Shown here piece after piece: positions 46,588-55,233 of a stretch of 64,000 nucleotides of DNA. This DNA comes from Enterocloster lavalensis. GTDB lineage: Bacteria; Bacillota; Clostridia; Lachnospirales; Lachnospiraceae. The stretch lies in NCBI RefSeq assembly GCF_902364025.1, contig NZ_CABJCG010000012.1, positions 81,949-145,948 of the forward strand, in the 5' to 3' direction. The translations under genes were made by a program, and so were the position numbers. Numbering within the stretch: position 1 is the stretch's first letter; each line of letters begins with the position of its first letter. A model generated the notes under the pieces. It ran no database searches. It saw nothing but the letters and a program-made list of their open reading frames with translations, and was not told where the DNA came from.

Positions 46588-46662
46588 TGAGGGGATTGCA
46601 AACTTCAGGTTTTCGTAATAAATTCAACCGTCGCCTCCTCCGTTCCGGTCCGGTTCAGGCTA

Positions 46663-46690
46663 TTGACAAAAACGGAATATCGAATATAAT
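46663..46690 (+). promoter_or_regulatory. Asparaginase promoter
   Basis: A consensus TTGACA (46663-46668) and TATAAT (46685-46690) are 16 bp apart; the predicted start is near 46697, about 50 bp ahead of the ATG. Confidence 0.8.
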
Positions 46691-46745
46691 CGCATTGGAA
46701 CCTACCGGCACACCGTTCTCATTTTACCCTTCAAAGGAGAAATCT

Positions 46746-47747
46746 ATGAAACACATATTGATGTTAGGAACCGGCGGCACCATCGCGTGCAAGCGCAGCG
46801 ACGCAGGCCTTAAACCGGTGATCACGTCCGAGGAAATCCTGACCTACGTTCCGGACAGCAAGCGCTACTGCGACATCGACAGCCTTCAGGTATTCAATAT
46901 CGACAGCACCAACATGCAGCCCCGCCACTGGCTGGCCGTCGCCCGGGCCATTGAGGAGCACTACGACCGCTACGACGGCTTTGTGATCTGCCACGGCACG
47001 GACACCATGGCCTACACCGCCGCGGCCCTGTCCTACCTGGTTCAGGACTCCCCCAAACCCATCGTGATCACCGGGGCCCAGAAGCCCATCGACATGGAAA
47101 ATACCGACGCGCGCACCAATCTGGCGGACAGCCTGTTTTTCGCCTCCAACGACCGCGCCCACGGGGTGAACATTGTCTTTGACGGCAAGGTGATCGCCGG
47201 AACCCGCGGCAAGAAGGAGCGGACCAAGAGCTACAACGCATTTTCCAGCATCAATTTCCCCTATATCGCAGCCATCCAGGAGGACCACATTCTGTTTTAC
47301 CTGGACGACAAACCGGAATGCGCTCAGGTGAAATTCTACCACGAGATGAGCTCCGGCGTGGTGCTGTTAAAGCTGATCCCGTCCATGGACGCCTCCCTTT
47401 TGGACTATATGGCCGGGCACTACGACGCGGTGATCATCGAATCCTTCGGCGTAGGCGGCCTGCCCTCCTACGACTCCGGGGACTACTACCGGGCCGTGGG
47501 CCGCTGGACCGCTCTGGGCAAGACCGTGGTCATGACCACCCAGGTCACCAACGAAGGCAGCAACATGTCCGTCTACGAGGTGGGCAAGAACATCAAGCAG
47601 GAATTCGGGCTGTTGGAATCCTACGATATGACCCTGGAGGCGACGGTGACAAAAATCATGTGGATCCTGGGCCAGACCAAGGAGCCGGAGGAGATACGCA
47701 GGTTGTTTTACCGGACGGTGAACCGGGATATTTTGTGGAAATCATAA
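46746..47747 (+). CDS. Asparaginase
   Basis: The protein is 333 aa from the ATG at 46746 (AAAGGAGAAATCT upstream); the extra N-terminal frame is not conserved. It hydrolyses asparagine to aspartate and ammonia. The two catalytic threonine motifs are LGTGGTIAC near residues 6-14 and ICHGTDTMAYTAAALS near 81-96, with VITGAQKPI after. There is no signal peptide, so it is a cytoplasmic (type I-like) enzyme. It is a single-gene unit with a strong promoter. Confidence 0.93.
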   Translation: MKHILMLGTGGTIACKRSDAGLKPVITSEEILTYVPDSKRYCDIDSLQVFNIDSTNMQPRHWLAVARAIEEHYDRYDGFVICHGTDTMAYTAAALSYLVQDSPKPIVITGAQKPIDMENTDARTNLADSLFFASNDRAHGVNIVFDGKVIAGTRGKKERTKSYNAFSSINFPYIAAIQEDHILFYLDDKPECAQVKFYHEMSSGVVLLKLIPSMDASLLDYMAGHYDAVIIESFGVGGLPSYDSGDYYRAVGRWTALGKTVVMTTQVTNEGSNMSVYEVGKNIKQEFGLLESYDMTLEATVTKIMWILGQTKEPEEIRRLFYRTVNRDILWKS

Positions 47748-47800
47748 GAAACATCCGCCCGCGCCGACACGTTTTTCCGCTGCCGGAAACCGCCGGCGGC

Positions 47801-48679
47801 TTACGCCGCCCCCTTCGGCTTCAGCTCATTCAGGATGGTGAAGCCCAGGATCATGGCCCCGCCGGCCGCCTGCAGCCAGGTGACGGACTCCGCCAGCACG
47901 GTCACCGACACCAGCACAGCCACCAGCGGGTCGATGTAGCTTAGGATCGCCGCCTCCTGCCCCTTCAGGTAGCGCAGGGAGGAAAAGTAAAGGGTGTATG
48001 CGATCCCCGTATAGCCGACGCCCACCACCAGGAGGCTTGTGAGGCCTTTAGCCGGAAGCTGTGCCAGGTGAAATCCCCCGGTGAGCAGGACATAGGGAAG
48101 CAGCACCGCGATGGAGGCCAGAAACTGCAGATAGGTGCGGTTGATTCCGGTCACATTGCGGATTCCCTTGTTGCAGAGCACCACGGCCGCGTAGAACACC
48201 GCCGCTCCAAGGCCGAAGAGCACCCCTGCCGTGTCCCCCGCTCCCGCTCCCCCGCTGACGCCGATCACCAGCACCAGACCCAGGGTGGACATGACAAAGC
48301 AGAACATCTGCCGCCCGGTGAGCCGCTCCTGAAACAGCAGAGGACTGGCCACCGTGACCAGCACCGGCGCAAAATAGTAGCTCAGGGTGGCCAGCGCCAC
48401 GCTGGTGTACTTGTAAGCCTGGAAAAACAGAATCCAGTTCACGCCCATGGCCGCCCCTGAGAGAAGCAACAGGGGCAGCTCTTTTTTTATGTCCTGGAAC
48501 CGCACCATGGTCCGGGTCAGAAGCTGCCACACCAGCAGGGTTGCGGCCGCAATCACCGCCCGGCACAGCGCCAGCTCCGCGGAGGGCAGCGGAATGTTCC
48601 GCACGAAAATGGAGATGGTGCCAAATACTGCCATTGAGAAGACGATTTCTGCTTTTGCGATCAGACGATTGCGTTCCAT
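47801..48679 (-). CDS. EamA/DMT-family transporter
   Basis: The protein is 292 aa with ten predicted membrane helices in two EamA repeats. KAEIVFSMAVFGTISIFVRN opens the first and GLGAAVFYAAVVLCNKGIRN the second. Such proteins usually export metabolites or amino acids. The substrate is unknown. It converges on the asparaginase gene. Ribosome site GGAG; a GC-rich leader of about 100 bp precedes it. Confidence 0.9.
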   Translation of the reverse strand: MERNRLIAKAEIVFSMAVFGTISIFVRNIPLPSAELALCRAVIAAATLLVWQLLTRTMVRFQDIKKELPLLLLSGAAMGVNWILFFQAYKYTSVALATLSYYFAPVLVTVASPLLFQERLTGRQMFCFVMSTLGLVLVIGVSGGAGAGDTAGVLFGLGAAVFYAAVVLCNKGIRNVTGINRTYLQFLASIAVLLPYVLLTGGFHLAQLPAKGLTSLLVVGVGYTGIAYTLYFSSLRYLKGQEAAILSYIDPLVAVLVSVTVLAESVTWLQAAGGAMILGFTILNELKPKGAA

Positions 48680-48846
48680 TGCGTATCACTCCGTGTGTAT
48701 TTTTCTTTGGCGGGCCTACCGGGCGGGTGGGACCTCTCTCCGGCCGCGGCAGGCCGTATTAATTTATAACATTACTACAAAACAGCGAAAATGTCCATCG
48801 GTGTTTTTCCGTCCGCTTTCCGCTCAGTATCCCATCCCGCAAAAAG

Positions 48847-48888
48847 CGAAAAACCGCCCCTGGCCGGCAAACCCGGTTTCGTGGCGGT
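48847..48888 (-). terminator. Terminator after the DeoR regulator gene
   Basis: ACCGCC (48853-48858) pairs with GGCGGT (48883-48888) with an inner GC stem; the minus-strand RNA continues with UUUUUCGC. It closes the PTS-GRE operon, about 60 bp after the last stop. Confidence 0.7.
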
Positions 48889-48945
48889 GTCGCTCGATTC
48901 AATTTTTATTCCCGCCGTCTCTGGAGAACAGCGGACTAACGAAAC

Positions 48946-49704
48946 TTATGGGCAGACCGTAAAATTCTCCGGCATTTCCCCTGCCGGCGCCTGATTCACA
49001 TATACATTGGTAAATTCTTCCAATTTCGCCCAGGTAAACATCGCCTTGATCCGGTACTTGGAGTCGTCAATCAGCAGATACCGGTTCTGGCTTTTCTTCA
49101 TGATCTCCTTCTTCATCGTACCGATCTCCATATCAAAAATATAGACCTCCCCGCTCTCCGTGCTCACCCCGTTGGTGCTGAAAAACGCATGGTCGAAGTT
49201 AAAGCTGCGAATCATTTCCACCGCCATCGGCCCCGAGCTGAGATCGTAGTCCGGCGAAAAGCGGCCGCCCAGCAAATAGATATCCCCTTTGTAGGTAATG
49301 GGAACCTTCTTGATCAGATAAATGCTGGGAGTCACAATCTTCACCTTCCGCGCCAGAAGATGAGGCAGCAAATACACCGGCGTGGTGCCCGAGTCCACAT
49401 ACACGCAGTCCCCGTCCTTCACATTCCGCACCGCCTTGCTGCAAACCGCCGCTTTAGCCTCGGCGCACAAGTTCTCTTTATTCACAGTGGGCACCTCGTT
49501 GAAGGCGCTTAAGGTATCCGACACCTCCCTGCACATGGCCCCTCCCCGCTCCCTGGTAATAAGCCCCTGTTCCTCCAGCTCAATGAGATCCCTGTTGACC
49601 GTGGATTTTGATACGTCCAGTTGATCCATCAATTCCTTTATGGTCACAAAGGACTGTTCTTTCACAATACTCATGATATGATAAAGCCTTTGCTGTGACA
49701 GCAT
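48946..49704 (-). CDS. DeoR-family transcriptional regulator
   Basis: The protein is 252 aa from the ATG at 49704, 8 bp after AAGGAGG; earlier ATGs are too close to that site. The N-terminal HTH is MSIVKEQSFVTIKELMDQLD then VSKSTVNRDLIELEEQGLIT. The C-terminal sugar-phosphate-binding DeoRC domain has the conserved VYVDSGTTPVYLLPHL. DeoR proteins usually repress sugar operons and respond to a phosphorylated intermediate. It is the last gene of the operon PTS-GRE-activase-DeoR and likely regulates it. Confidence 0.93.
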   Translation of the reverse strand: MLSQQRLYHIMSIVKEQSFVTIKELMDQLDVSKSTVNRDLIELEEQGLITRERGGAMCREVSDTLSAFNEVPTVNKENLCAEAKAAVCSKAVRNVKDGDCVYVDSGTTPVYLLPHLLARKVKIVTPSIYLIKKVPITYKGDIYLLGGRFSPDYDLSSGPMAVEMIRSFNFDHAFFSTNGVSTESGEVYIFDMEIGTMKKEIMKKSQNRYLLIDDSKYRIKAMFTWAKLEEFTNVYVNQAPAGEMPENFTVCP

Positions 49705-49752
49705 ATCCATCTCCTCCTTTGTCCATATCATAACAGAGGAGGAAAACACCTG

Positions 49753-50664
49753 TCAATCCGTCTTTCTTCCCCCCACAGTCACCTCCACCCCCAGCTTCCG
49801 GCCCACCGCGCCCAGAGGGTACAGACTCTTGCGGTCCATCATGGGAATCCCCTTCAAACTGTAATCCATGGACAGTTTGTCATATTTCTCCCGTCCCAGG
49901 GTGTGGTACGGCAGCAGATCCACCCGCCGGATTCCCAGCCCGGCCGCCAGGCCGATGATCCGCTCCAGCGTCTCTGCACAGTCGTTAAAGCCGGGGATCA
50001 CCGGCACCCGGATCACGATCCGGCTGCTGTCCCGTCCGGCCAGGAACCGGAGGTTCTTCTCGATCTGTCCCCAGTCTCCTCCCACTACCGTCCGAAGCTT
50101 CTCTTCCTCAATATGCTTCACATCATACAGCCAGGTGTCTACATAGGGAAGTGCTTCCTCCAGGCGCTCTGTGGGATACTGTCCCGCAGTCTCCACCGCA
50201 GTGTTAAGCCCCTGCTGTTTCAGCAACAGAAGCAGCCTGACCAGCTCCCCGGCCTGCGCAAACGGCTCTCCCCCGGAAAGGGTGACGCCGCCTCCGCTCT
50301 CCTCATAATAGTCCCGGTCCCTCAGCACCTCCCGGACAATCTCCTCCGCTTCCATCTGTCTGCCCACAAATTCCAGCGCCTCCCCGGGACAGATGTCTGC
50401 ACAGGCTCCGCATTCCGTGCATATTTCAACACGAAAATGAACCCTGCCGCCCTCATACCGGACCGCGCCCGCCGGACACACCTTCTGGCAGCTGCCGCAG
50501 CCCAGGCATTTTCCTGCGGTATGAAACAACTGCCTGGCCGGTTCCCTGGACTCCGGATTGGAGCACCATGGGCAGCGCAGGGGACAGCCCTTTAAGAATA
50601 CGACTGTGCGGATTCCGTCCCCGTCATGGGTGGCAAACCGCTCGATATTAAATACCCTCATCAT
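49753..50664 (-). CDS. Glycyl-radical enzyme activating protein
   Basis: The protein is 303 aa. It is a radical SAM enzyme that installs the glycyl radical on the neighbouring GRE. The motif KGCPLRCPWCSNPES (CX3CX2C) is at about residues 29-43. Two ferredoxin-type clusters follow (CLGCGSCQKVCPAG and CTECGACADICPG), the mark of activases for GRE dehydratases and lyases rather than PFL itself. SGGGVTLSGGEPFAQ is the glycine-rich SAM motif. Two ATGs are possible (50664 or 50661). It overlaps the GRE gene by 17 bp. Confidence 0.94.
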   Translation of the reverse strand: MMRVFNIERFATHDGDGIRTVVFLKGCPLRCPWCSNPESREPARQLFHTAGKCLGCGSCQKVCPAGAVRYEGGRVHFRVEICTECGACADICPGEALEFVGRQMEAEEIVREVLRDRDYYEESGGGVTLSGGEPFAQAGELVRLLLLLKQQGLNTAVETAGQYPTERLEEALPYVDTWLYDVKHIEEEKLRTVVGGDWGQIEKNLRFLAGRDSSRIVIRVPVIPGFNDCAETLERIIGLAAGLGIRRVDLLPYHTLGREKYDKLSMDYSLKGIPMMDRKSLYPLGAVGRKLGVEVTVGGRKTD

Positions 50665-52960
50665 ACAACTCCCTGCTCAACAGCTCATCCTGTACATCTT
50701 TTGTCAAATTGACGAATACCGCGCTGTAGCCCGCCACACGCACGATCAGATCCGGGTATTTCTCCGGATTCTTCTGAGCGTCCTCCAAGGCCCCCGGCTC
50801 CACCACCGTCACCATCAGCTGGCACCCGCCCCGCTTGAAATAGGTGCGAAACAGGGCCTTGATCTTCTCCCGGTCCTCAGCCATCATCCTGGGCGTGAAT
50901 TTTATGTTCTGGACGCTGCCGCCGTGATACCTGGCCCGGAAACGGGCCAGGGAATTCAAAACCGCCGTAGGGCCATTTTTTGCTGCGCCTCCCTGCGGGT
51001 TATTAGCCGGGTTCATGAACATACCGCTCTTCCTGCCGTCCGCAGAGGCGCTGGTTCTATGGCCCCAGTCCGTGTTGGTCTGGTTATTGCTGATAACGAT
51101 CAGATAATATCCCAAGCCCCGGTCAATCCCTCTCTGGCGAATGCCTTTTGCCACGTACTCGAACAGGTCGTTTGCCAAATTGTCGCACGCCTCATGATCG
51201 TTCCCGTATTTGGGCGCTCTCCACAGCGCCCGGCGCATGGCTTCATTTTCCGCAAAATCCGTCAGCAGCGCCTGGCTCACCTGCTCCAGAGTGTACTTTC
51301 CCTGTTCAAATACCAGGGTTTTAACCGCGTACAGCGCGTCAGAGGCGTTGATATTGCCGTAAGTCTCATTGGTTCCCCCAAGAATCTCAACGCCGCCGTC
51401 AAGCAGCGCCTTTCCTCTGCCCACGCAGTCGTCCATCAGGATGCTGGTGAACAGGAAGGATACCTCCCGGTTCATCACCTCGTAGCTGTGGTACTGGGCC
51501 TCTGTACTGAGGTCAAAATAGTAGTCCAACAGCCGTTTATAATCGTTATAAAATGCCTCAAAGCTGTGGTATTCCCCCGGCGATGCCAGCTTGACCGGCC
51601 CAGCCTTGTATATACCGTCCATGGGATCCACGCCCTGATTCATGGCCATGTTCAACAGCTTCAGAAGGTTTAATAGGGTATTGGGCGTTCCCACGCTTTT
51701 GCCCTGTATCACAAACTCCCCGCAGCCAAACGGCACATACTGCTCCGCCGTACTCCGGTTCACCCTCATACCGTACTCCACCGCCGGAATATTGACCTCG
51801 TCGTTGTACAGCGTGGGATAGGTGGCCCCTTCCGCGATGCAGTCGTAGGCCATATCCAGAATATCCTGGGGCGTATCCCGGTACAGGCGCAGGGTAAACT
51901 GCGGCTCTACATACCGGGTGTCCCGGCAGACCCGAAGGCAGATTCTGGTGAAGATATCCCCTGCCTCCGGGTCCTCCCTTCCGGCCCCGCCCACAATGAT
52001 CCTGCCGTTGACCGTGGTTCTCCGGTTCTCGATCAGGCTCCACAGGGATTTCAAATATCTGTAAGCCTCCTCCTGGGTAATCCTGCCCTGATTCAGATCT
52101 TCCTTCAAAAAAGTTCCCAGAGCATCGTCCAGCCTGCCGTAGTTGATGGCCCCGGCGCAGAGCGCGTACAGCCAGAGCAGCTGCAAGGCCTGATGAAACG
52201 TCTCCGGCGGATTCTCCCAAATCGCCTCCAGATCCGCCTCCATCAGCTGCAGTTCCCGCAGTCTGGCGGCCCCAGCCCCTTTTCGGGCGGCGCGCGCCAG
52301 CTGGCACTGCCTCCTGATTACCTCCTGAAACAGCTCAAGGGTCCCCAGCGCGGCCTGCAAAAAGGAGATGGAACCCCGGTCCGCATCCGTAGCTGCCTCA
52401 AGAGCTGATATCCGCGCCCCGATCTCCTTCATCAGTCCGCCCACTCCAAGGCGCATAAGTTTCTTATAGTTCAGCATCATGCCGCTGAGCCTGGCTGTGG
52501 CCATCAAGGGATAATCGCAGTCAATGAAACGGCCGGTTGTGGTATCGTTTAACACGTCCTGACAGTAAATGGTTTTCACATCCCACTCCTGCCAGTAGTC
52601 GTAGAGACGGTCCACACGGGCCAAATCCCGAGGATCAGACAGCATTTGCTTAAACTCCCTGAGCTTGTGGAACACACAGTAATGCCCAACTCCACCGATA
52701 CTGGTCACACATCCAAAGCCGATGGGAAGGAAATCCAGGCGGCCTGCGATTAAATCCCTCTCCTCGATGGTGCGAAACAGCGCTGGGTAAATGGTTCTCA
52801 GGCATGCTAATTCCCGCTGGGCTTTGTCCAGTCCACCACTTTCCATATGCGCCCTAGTGTAGGCCTCCATGATCTCCAGCTGCTCTTTTGGCGTCTTCTG
52901 GCTGGGAATCTTTATACTGACCTCCACATTCTGCTCGCCATCAATATTTATCCTTGCCAC
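50648..52960 (-). CDS. Glycyl radical enzyme of the PFL superfamily, substrate unknown
   Basis: About 770 aa. The start is taken as the GTG at 52960, 8 bp after AGGAG; the longest frame starts at a GTG inside that site. The glycyl-radical loop RVAGYSAVFVNLT places the radical on Gly744. The active-site cysteine is in VPFGCGEFV (Cys413), with Glu415 two residues on, the CxE arrangement of GRE dehydratases and lyases rather than the CC of pyruvate formate-lyase. Its operon mates are a fructose-type PTS, its activase and a DeoR regulator, so a phosphorylated sugar or polyol imported by the PTS is the likely substrate. E. coli PflD, encoded beside the Frw PTS, is the nearest parallel in layout. 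Confidence 0.93.
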   Translation of the reverse strand: MARINIDGEQNVEVSIKIPSQKTPKEQLEIMEAYTRAHMESGGLDKAQRELACLRTIYPALFRTIEERDLIAGRLDFLPIGFGCVTSIGGVGHYCVFHKLREFKQMLSDPRDLARVDRLYDYWQEWDVKTIYCQDVLNDTTTGRFIDCDYPLMATARLSGMMLNYKKLMRLGVGGLMKEIGARISALEAATDADRGSISFLQAALGTLELFQEVIRRQCQLARAARKGAGAARLRELQLMEADLEAIWENPPETFHQALQLLWLYALCAGAINYGRLDDALGTFLKEDLNQGRITQEEAYRYLKSLWSLIENRRTTVNGRIIVGGAGREDPEAGDIFTRICLRVCRDTRYVEPQFTLRLYRDTPQDILDMAYDCIAEGATYPTLYNDEVNIPAVEYGMRVNRSTAEQYVPFGCGEFVIQGKSVGTPNTLLNLLKLLNMAMNQGVDPMDGIYKAGPVKLASPGEYHSFEAFYNDYKRLLDYYFDLSTEAQYHSYEVMNREVSFLFTSILMDDCVGRGKALLDGGVEILGGTNETYGNINASDALYAVKTLVFEQGKYTLEQVSQALLTDFAENEAMRRALWRAPKYGNDHEACDNLANDLFEYVAKGIRQRGIDRGLGYYLIVISNNQTNTDWGHRTSASADGRKSGMFMNPANNPQGGAAKNGPTAVLNSLARFRARYHGGSVQNIKFTPRMMAEDREKIKALFRTYFKRGGCQLMVTVVEPGALEDAQKNPEKYPDLIVRVAGYSAVFVNLTKDVQDELLSRELYDEGI

Positions 52961-52971
52961 AGTCAACACTC

Positions 52972-54888
52972 CTATCTGCTGTTTTTTAATTTAAGCCGTT
53001 TTAATGTCATACAGACCATTGCCGTCACCACCGTTCCAGCAGCCATACAGATCAGTCCCATCAGGGGTTTGTTCACTGCGCCAAGAATCAGTACAATGGG
53101 GCCTCCGTGAGCCACGGAATCTGTGATTCCGAAGAGAAACGCCATGGTGCAGGCCACTGCGGAGCCGATCATGTTGGCGGGAATTACCGCCAGCGGGTCC
53201 CCGGCCGCGAAGGGAATCGCGCCCTCGGAAATCCCTACCAGTCCCATCGCCAGAGCCGCCTTGCCGTTGGCTGTCTCCTCAGGCAGGAACAGCTGATGCT
53301 TTTTGTCCAGGAAGGTGGCCAGCGCCATTCCCAGTGGCGCTACGGGAATCGCCATAGCCTGCGCTCCCATAAACTGGGGCTGGCCTTCCGCGATCAGTCC
53401 CACTGAAAACATAAATGCCACTTTTCCGAAGGGTCCGCCCATGTCAAAGCCCTGCATCAGTCCGATCACAATGCCCAGCAGGATCATGCTTCCCGCAGAC
53501 ATGGACTCCAGCATGGAATAGAGCGCAGTCATCAGGGAGGCAATGGGTGCGCCGATGATAAATATAAAGATAAATGCGATAAACAGGGAGCCGGTGATGG
53601 GAATAATCATAATCGGCACAAGAGGCCTGATCACCTCCGGCCAATTAAATTGCTTCATCCATCTGACAAAGTAGCCCACCAGCAGCCCTGCCGCAATGGC
53701 GCCGATGAATCCCGTACCCGCATCCGCTCCGTAAAAAGAGCCGTTGTTGGCGATCCAGCCGCCGATCATACCGGGCGCTAAAGCCGCGCGGTCGCCAATG
53801 GCATACGCGATGTAGCCCGCCAGAATCGGAATCATCATGGTAAAGCCGGCGCTTCCCACAGCGGAAATCTGATTCCAGAAGCTGCCCTCCGGGATCACCA
53901 GCCCCTGAGGCGTAGGTTCCCCGCCCACCGCCAGGGAGATCGCAATGAGCAATCCTCCGATCACGACGAAGGGAATCATAAAGGAAACGCCGTTCATCAA
54001 CGCCTTATAGAGCATTTTACCGCCAGAAGCTGCCTGAGCGGTCCCCTTTTCCGCCGCAGGGCTACGCCTCTCTTTTGCAGGTTCCGCCTGTCCCTTACCG
54101 TACAGGGGCGCTTTCCCATCCAGCACCATGCGGATCAGTTCCTCCGGATGATCGATTCCCTCCTTCACATTGGTGTTCACCACCCGTTTTCCCCGGAAAC
54201 GCTCCATATCCGTCTCCTTGTCGCTGGCGATGATGATTCCCTCCGCCCGTTCAATCTCCTCCCTGGTCGGCACATTTTCCGTGCCAATGGAGCCGTTGGT
54301 CTCCACCTTGATTTCCGCGCCAAGTTCCCTGGCCGCCTTCTCCAGAGCCTTAGCCGCCAGATATGTATGGGCCACGCCCACGGTACAGCCCGTCACCCCG
54401 ATCAGAAACTTTCCCGTGCCGCCGCGCGCTGCGCCAGCCTTCTCTTCCGTGAGGGCCGCCAGAATCTCCTCCGGTTCTGCCGCGCCCTTAATGCGCTCCA
54501 GGCAGGCATTATCCAGCAATCGCGACGTGATGCCGCTGAGCAAGGTGATGTGGGTATCATCCGCCTGATCCGGCATCGCGATCAGAAAAATGACCCGGCT
54601 GGACGTGCCTTCTCCGCTGAACCGGATCCCCCTGGCCGATGTTCCGATTGCCACGGCGGGCCTTAGCACCGTTTCCGACTTACCGTGGGGTAAAGCCACC
54701 CCATTTTCCAAATCTGTGGAAACCTGGGCCTCCCGCTCCAACACATCCTGAATATACCGTTCTTTGTCCTTCAATACCCGCTCCTGAAAGAGCAACTCCG
54801 CCAGTTCACGAACCGCCTCATCCCGACTCTCTGCCTGCATATTAACCTTAATCAGATTTGGCGAAAGAAACCTCATTATGTCCCCCAT
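52972..54888 (-). CDS. PTS fructose-type transporter, fused EIIABC
   Basis: The protein is 638 aa, in the order EIIA (about 1-150, phospho-His68 in GVALPHGKSE), EIIB (about 158-255, phospho-Cys168 in GVTGCTVGVAHTYLA) and EIIC (about 290-635, many membrane helices). EIIB has TGCTVGVAHT where fructose EIIB usually has TACPTGIAHT, a hint that the substrate may not be fructose. The start follows AGGAGG by 7 bp. The stop is 11 bp before the GRE start. First gene of the operon. Confidence 0.93.
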   Translation of the reverse strand: MGDIMRFLSPNLIKVNMQAESRDEAVRELAELLFQERVLKDKERYIQDVLEREAQVSTDLENGVALPHGKSETVLRPAVAIGTSARGIRFSGEGTSSRVIFLIAMPDQADDTHITLLSGITSRLLDNACLERIKGAAEPEEILAALTEEKAGAARGGTGKFLIGVTGCTVGVAHTYLAAKALEKAARELGAEIKVETNGSIGTENVPTREEIERAEGIIIASDKETDMERFRGKRVVNTNVKEGIDHPEELIRMVLDGKAPLYGKGQAEPAKERRSPAAEKGTAQAASGGKMLYKALMNGVSFMIPFVVIGGLLIAISLAVGGEPTPQGLVIPEGSFWNQISAVGSAGFTMMIPILAGYIAYAIGDRAALAPGMIGGWIANNGSFYGADAGTGFIGAIAAGLLVGYFVRWMKQFNWPEVIRPLVPIMIIPITGSLFIAFIFIFIIGAPIASLMTALYSMLESMSAGSMILLGIVIGLMQGFDMGGPFGKVAFMFSVGLIAEGQPQFMGAQAMAIPVAPLGMALATFLDKKHQLFLPEETANGKAALAMGLVGISEGAIPFAAGDPLAVIPANMIGSAVACTMAFLFGITDSVAHGGPIVLILGAVNKPLMGLICMAAGTVVTAMVCMTLKRLKLKNSR

Positions 54889-55037
54889 TTTGAATCCTCC
54901 TGATCATTATCATATTCTGCGGTTTACATTCTTTTAATACAGCAAATATCTCCGGCACATCTGATCTGCCACTTCCCTGCGTTCCCCCCTTTCTTCCTTA
55001 TTTCAGATGTATAAACTCCGCCGGATCTTATGAATTA

Positions 55038-55066
55038 ACTATATCATCGCCATGATTCACTGTCAA
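55038..55066 (-). promoter_or_regulatory. Promoter of the PTS-GRE operon
   Basis: A consensus TTGACA (55061-55066) and TATAGT (55038-55043) on the minus strand are 17 bp apart. The leader to the PTS start is about 140 nt. The gene-free stretch 54889-55233 also holds the repeats at 55054-55110 and the terminator at 55166-55204. Confidence 0.8.
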
Positions 55067-55110
55067 CCTTTTCGATTCATTTTAATTCATTTTATTTCTT
55101 TATGATTCAT
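55054..55110. promoter_or_regulatory. Four helically phased GATTCA repeats, likely DeoR operator
   Basis: On the plus strand GATTCA, GATTCA, AATTCA and GATTCA begin at 55054, 55074, 55084 and 55104, in one orientation and exactly 20, 10 and 20 bp apart. One lies between the -35 and -10, the rest just upstream of the -35. DeoR-type repressors commonly bind several direct repeats across their promoter. Binding here is inferred. Confidence 0.6.
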
Positions 55111-55165
55111 AAAAATCGTAACAGCCAACAAATTTGTCGTCTTTCCCCGGGCCTGGGCGGCAAAA

Positions 55166-55204
55166 CAGGGCACGATTCCGCTTTGCCTGCGAAACCGTGC
55201 CCTG
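55166..55204 (-). terminator. Terminator of the MurNAc operon
   Basis: CAGGGCACG (55166-55174) pairs with CGTGCCCTG (55196-55204); the minus-strand RNA continues with UUUUG. It follows the PHP gene by 30 bp. Confidence 0.75.
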
Positions 55205-55233
55205 AGGGTACAATATTTTCAATTTTACACCTG

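Noticed and set aside
49753..52960. Pyruvate formate-lyase and its activase
   Set aside because: The active site has a single Cys with Glu two residues on, not adjacent cysteines, and the activase has extra ferredoxin clusters; both point to a dehydratase/lyase.
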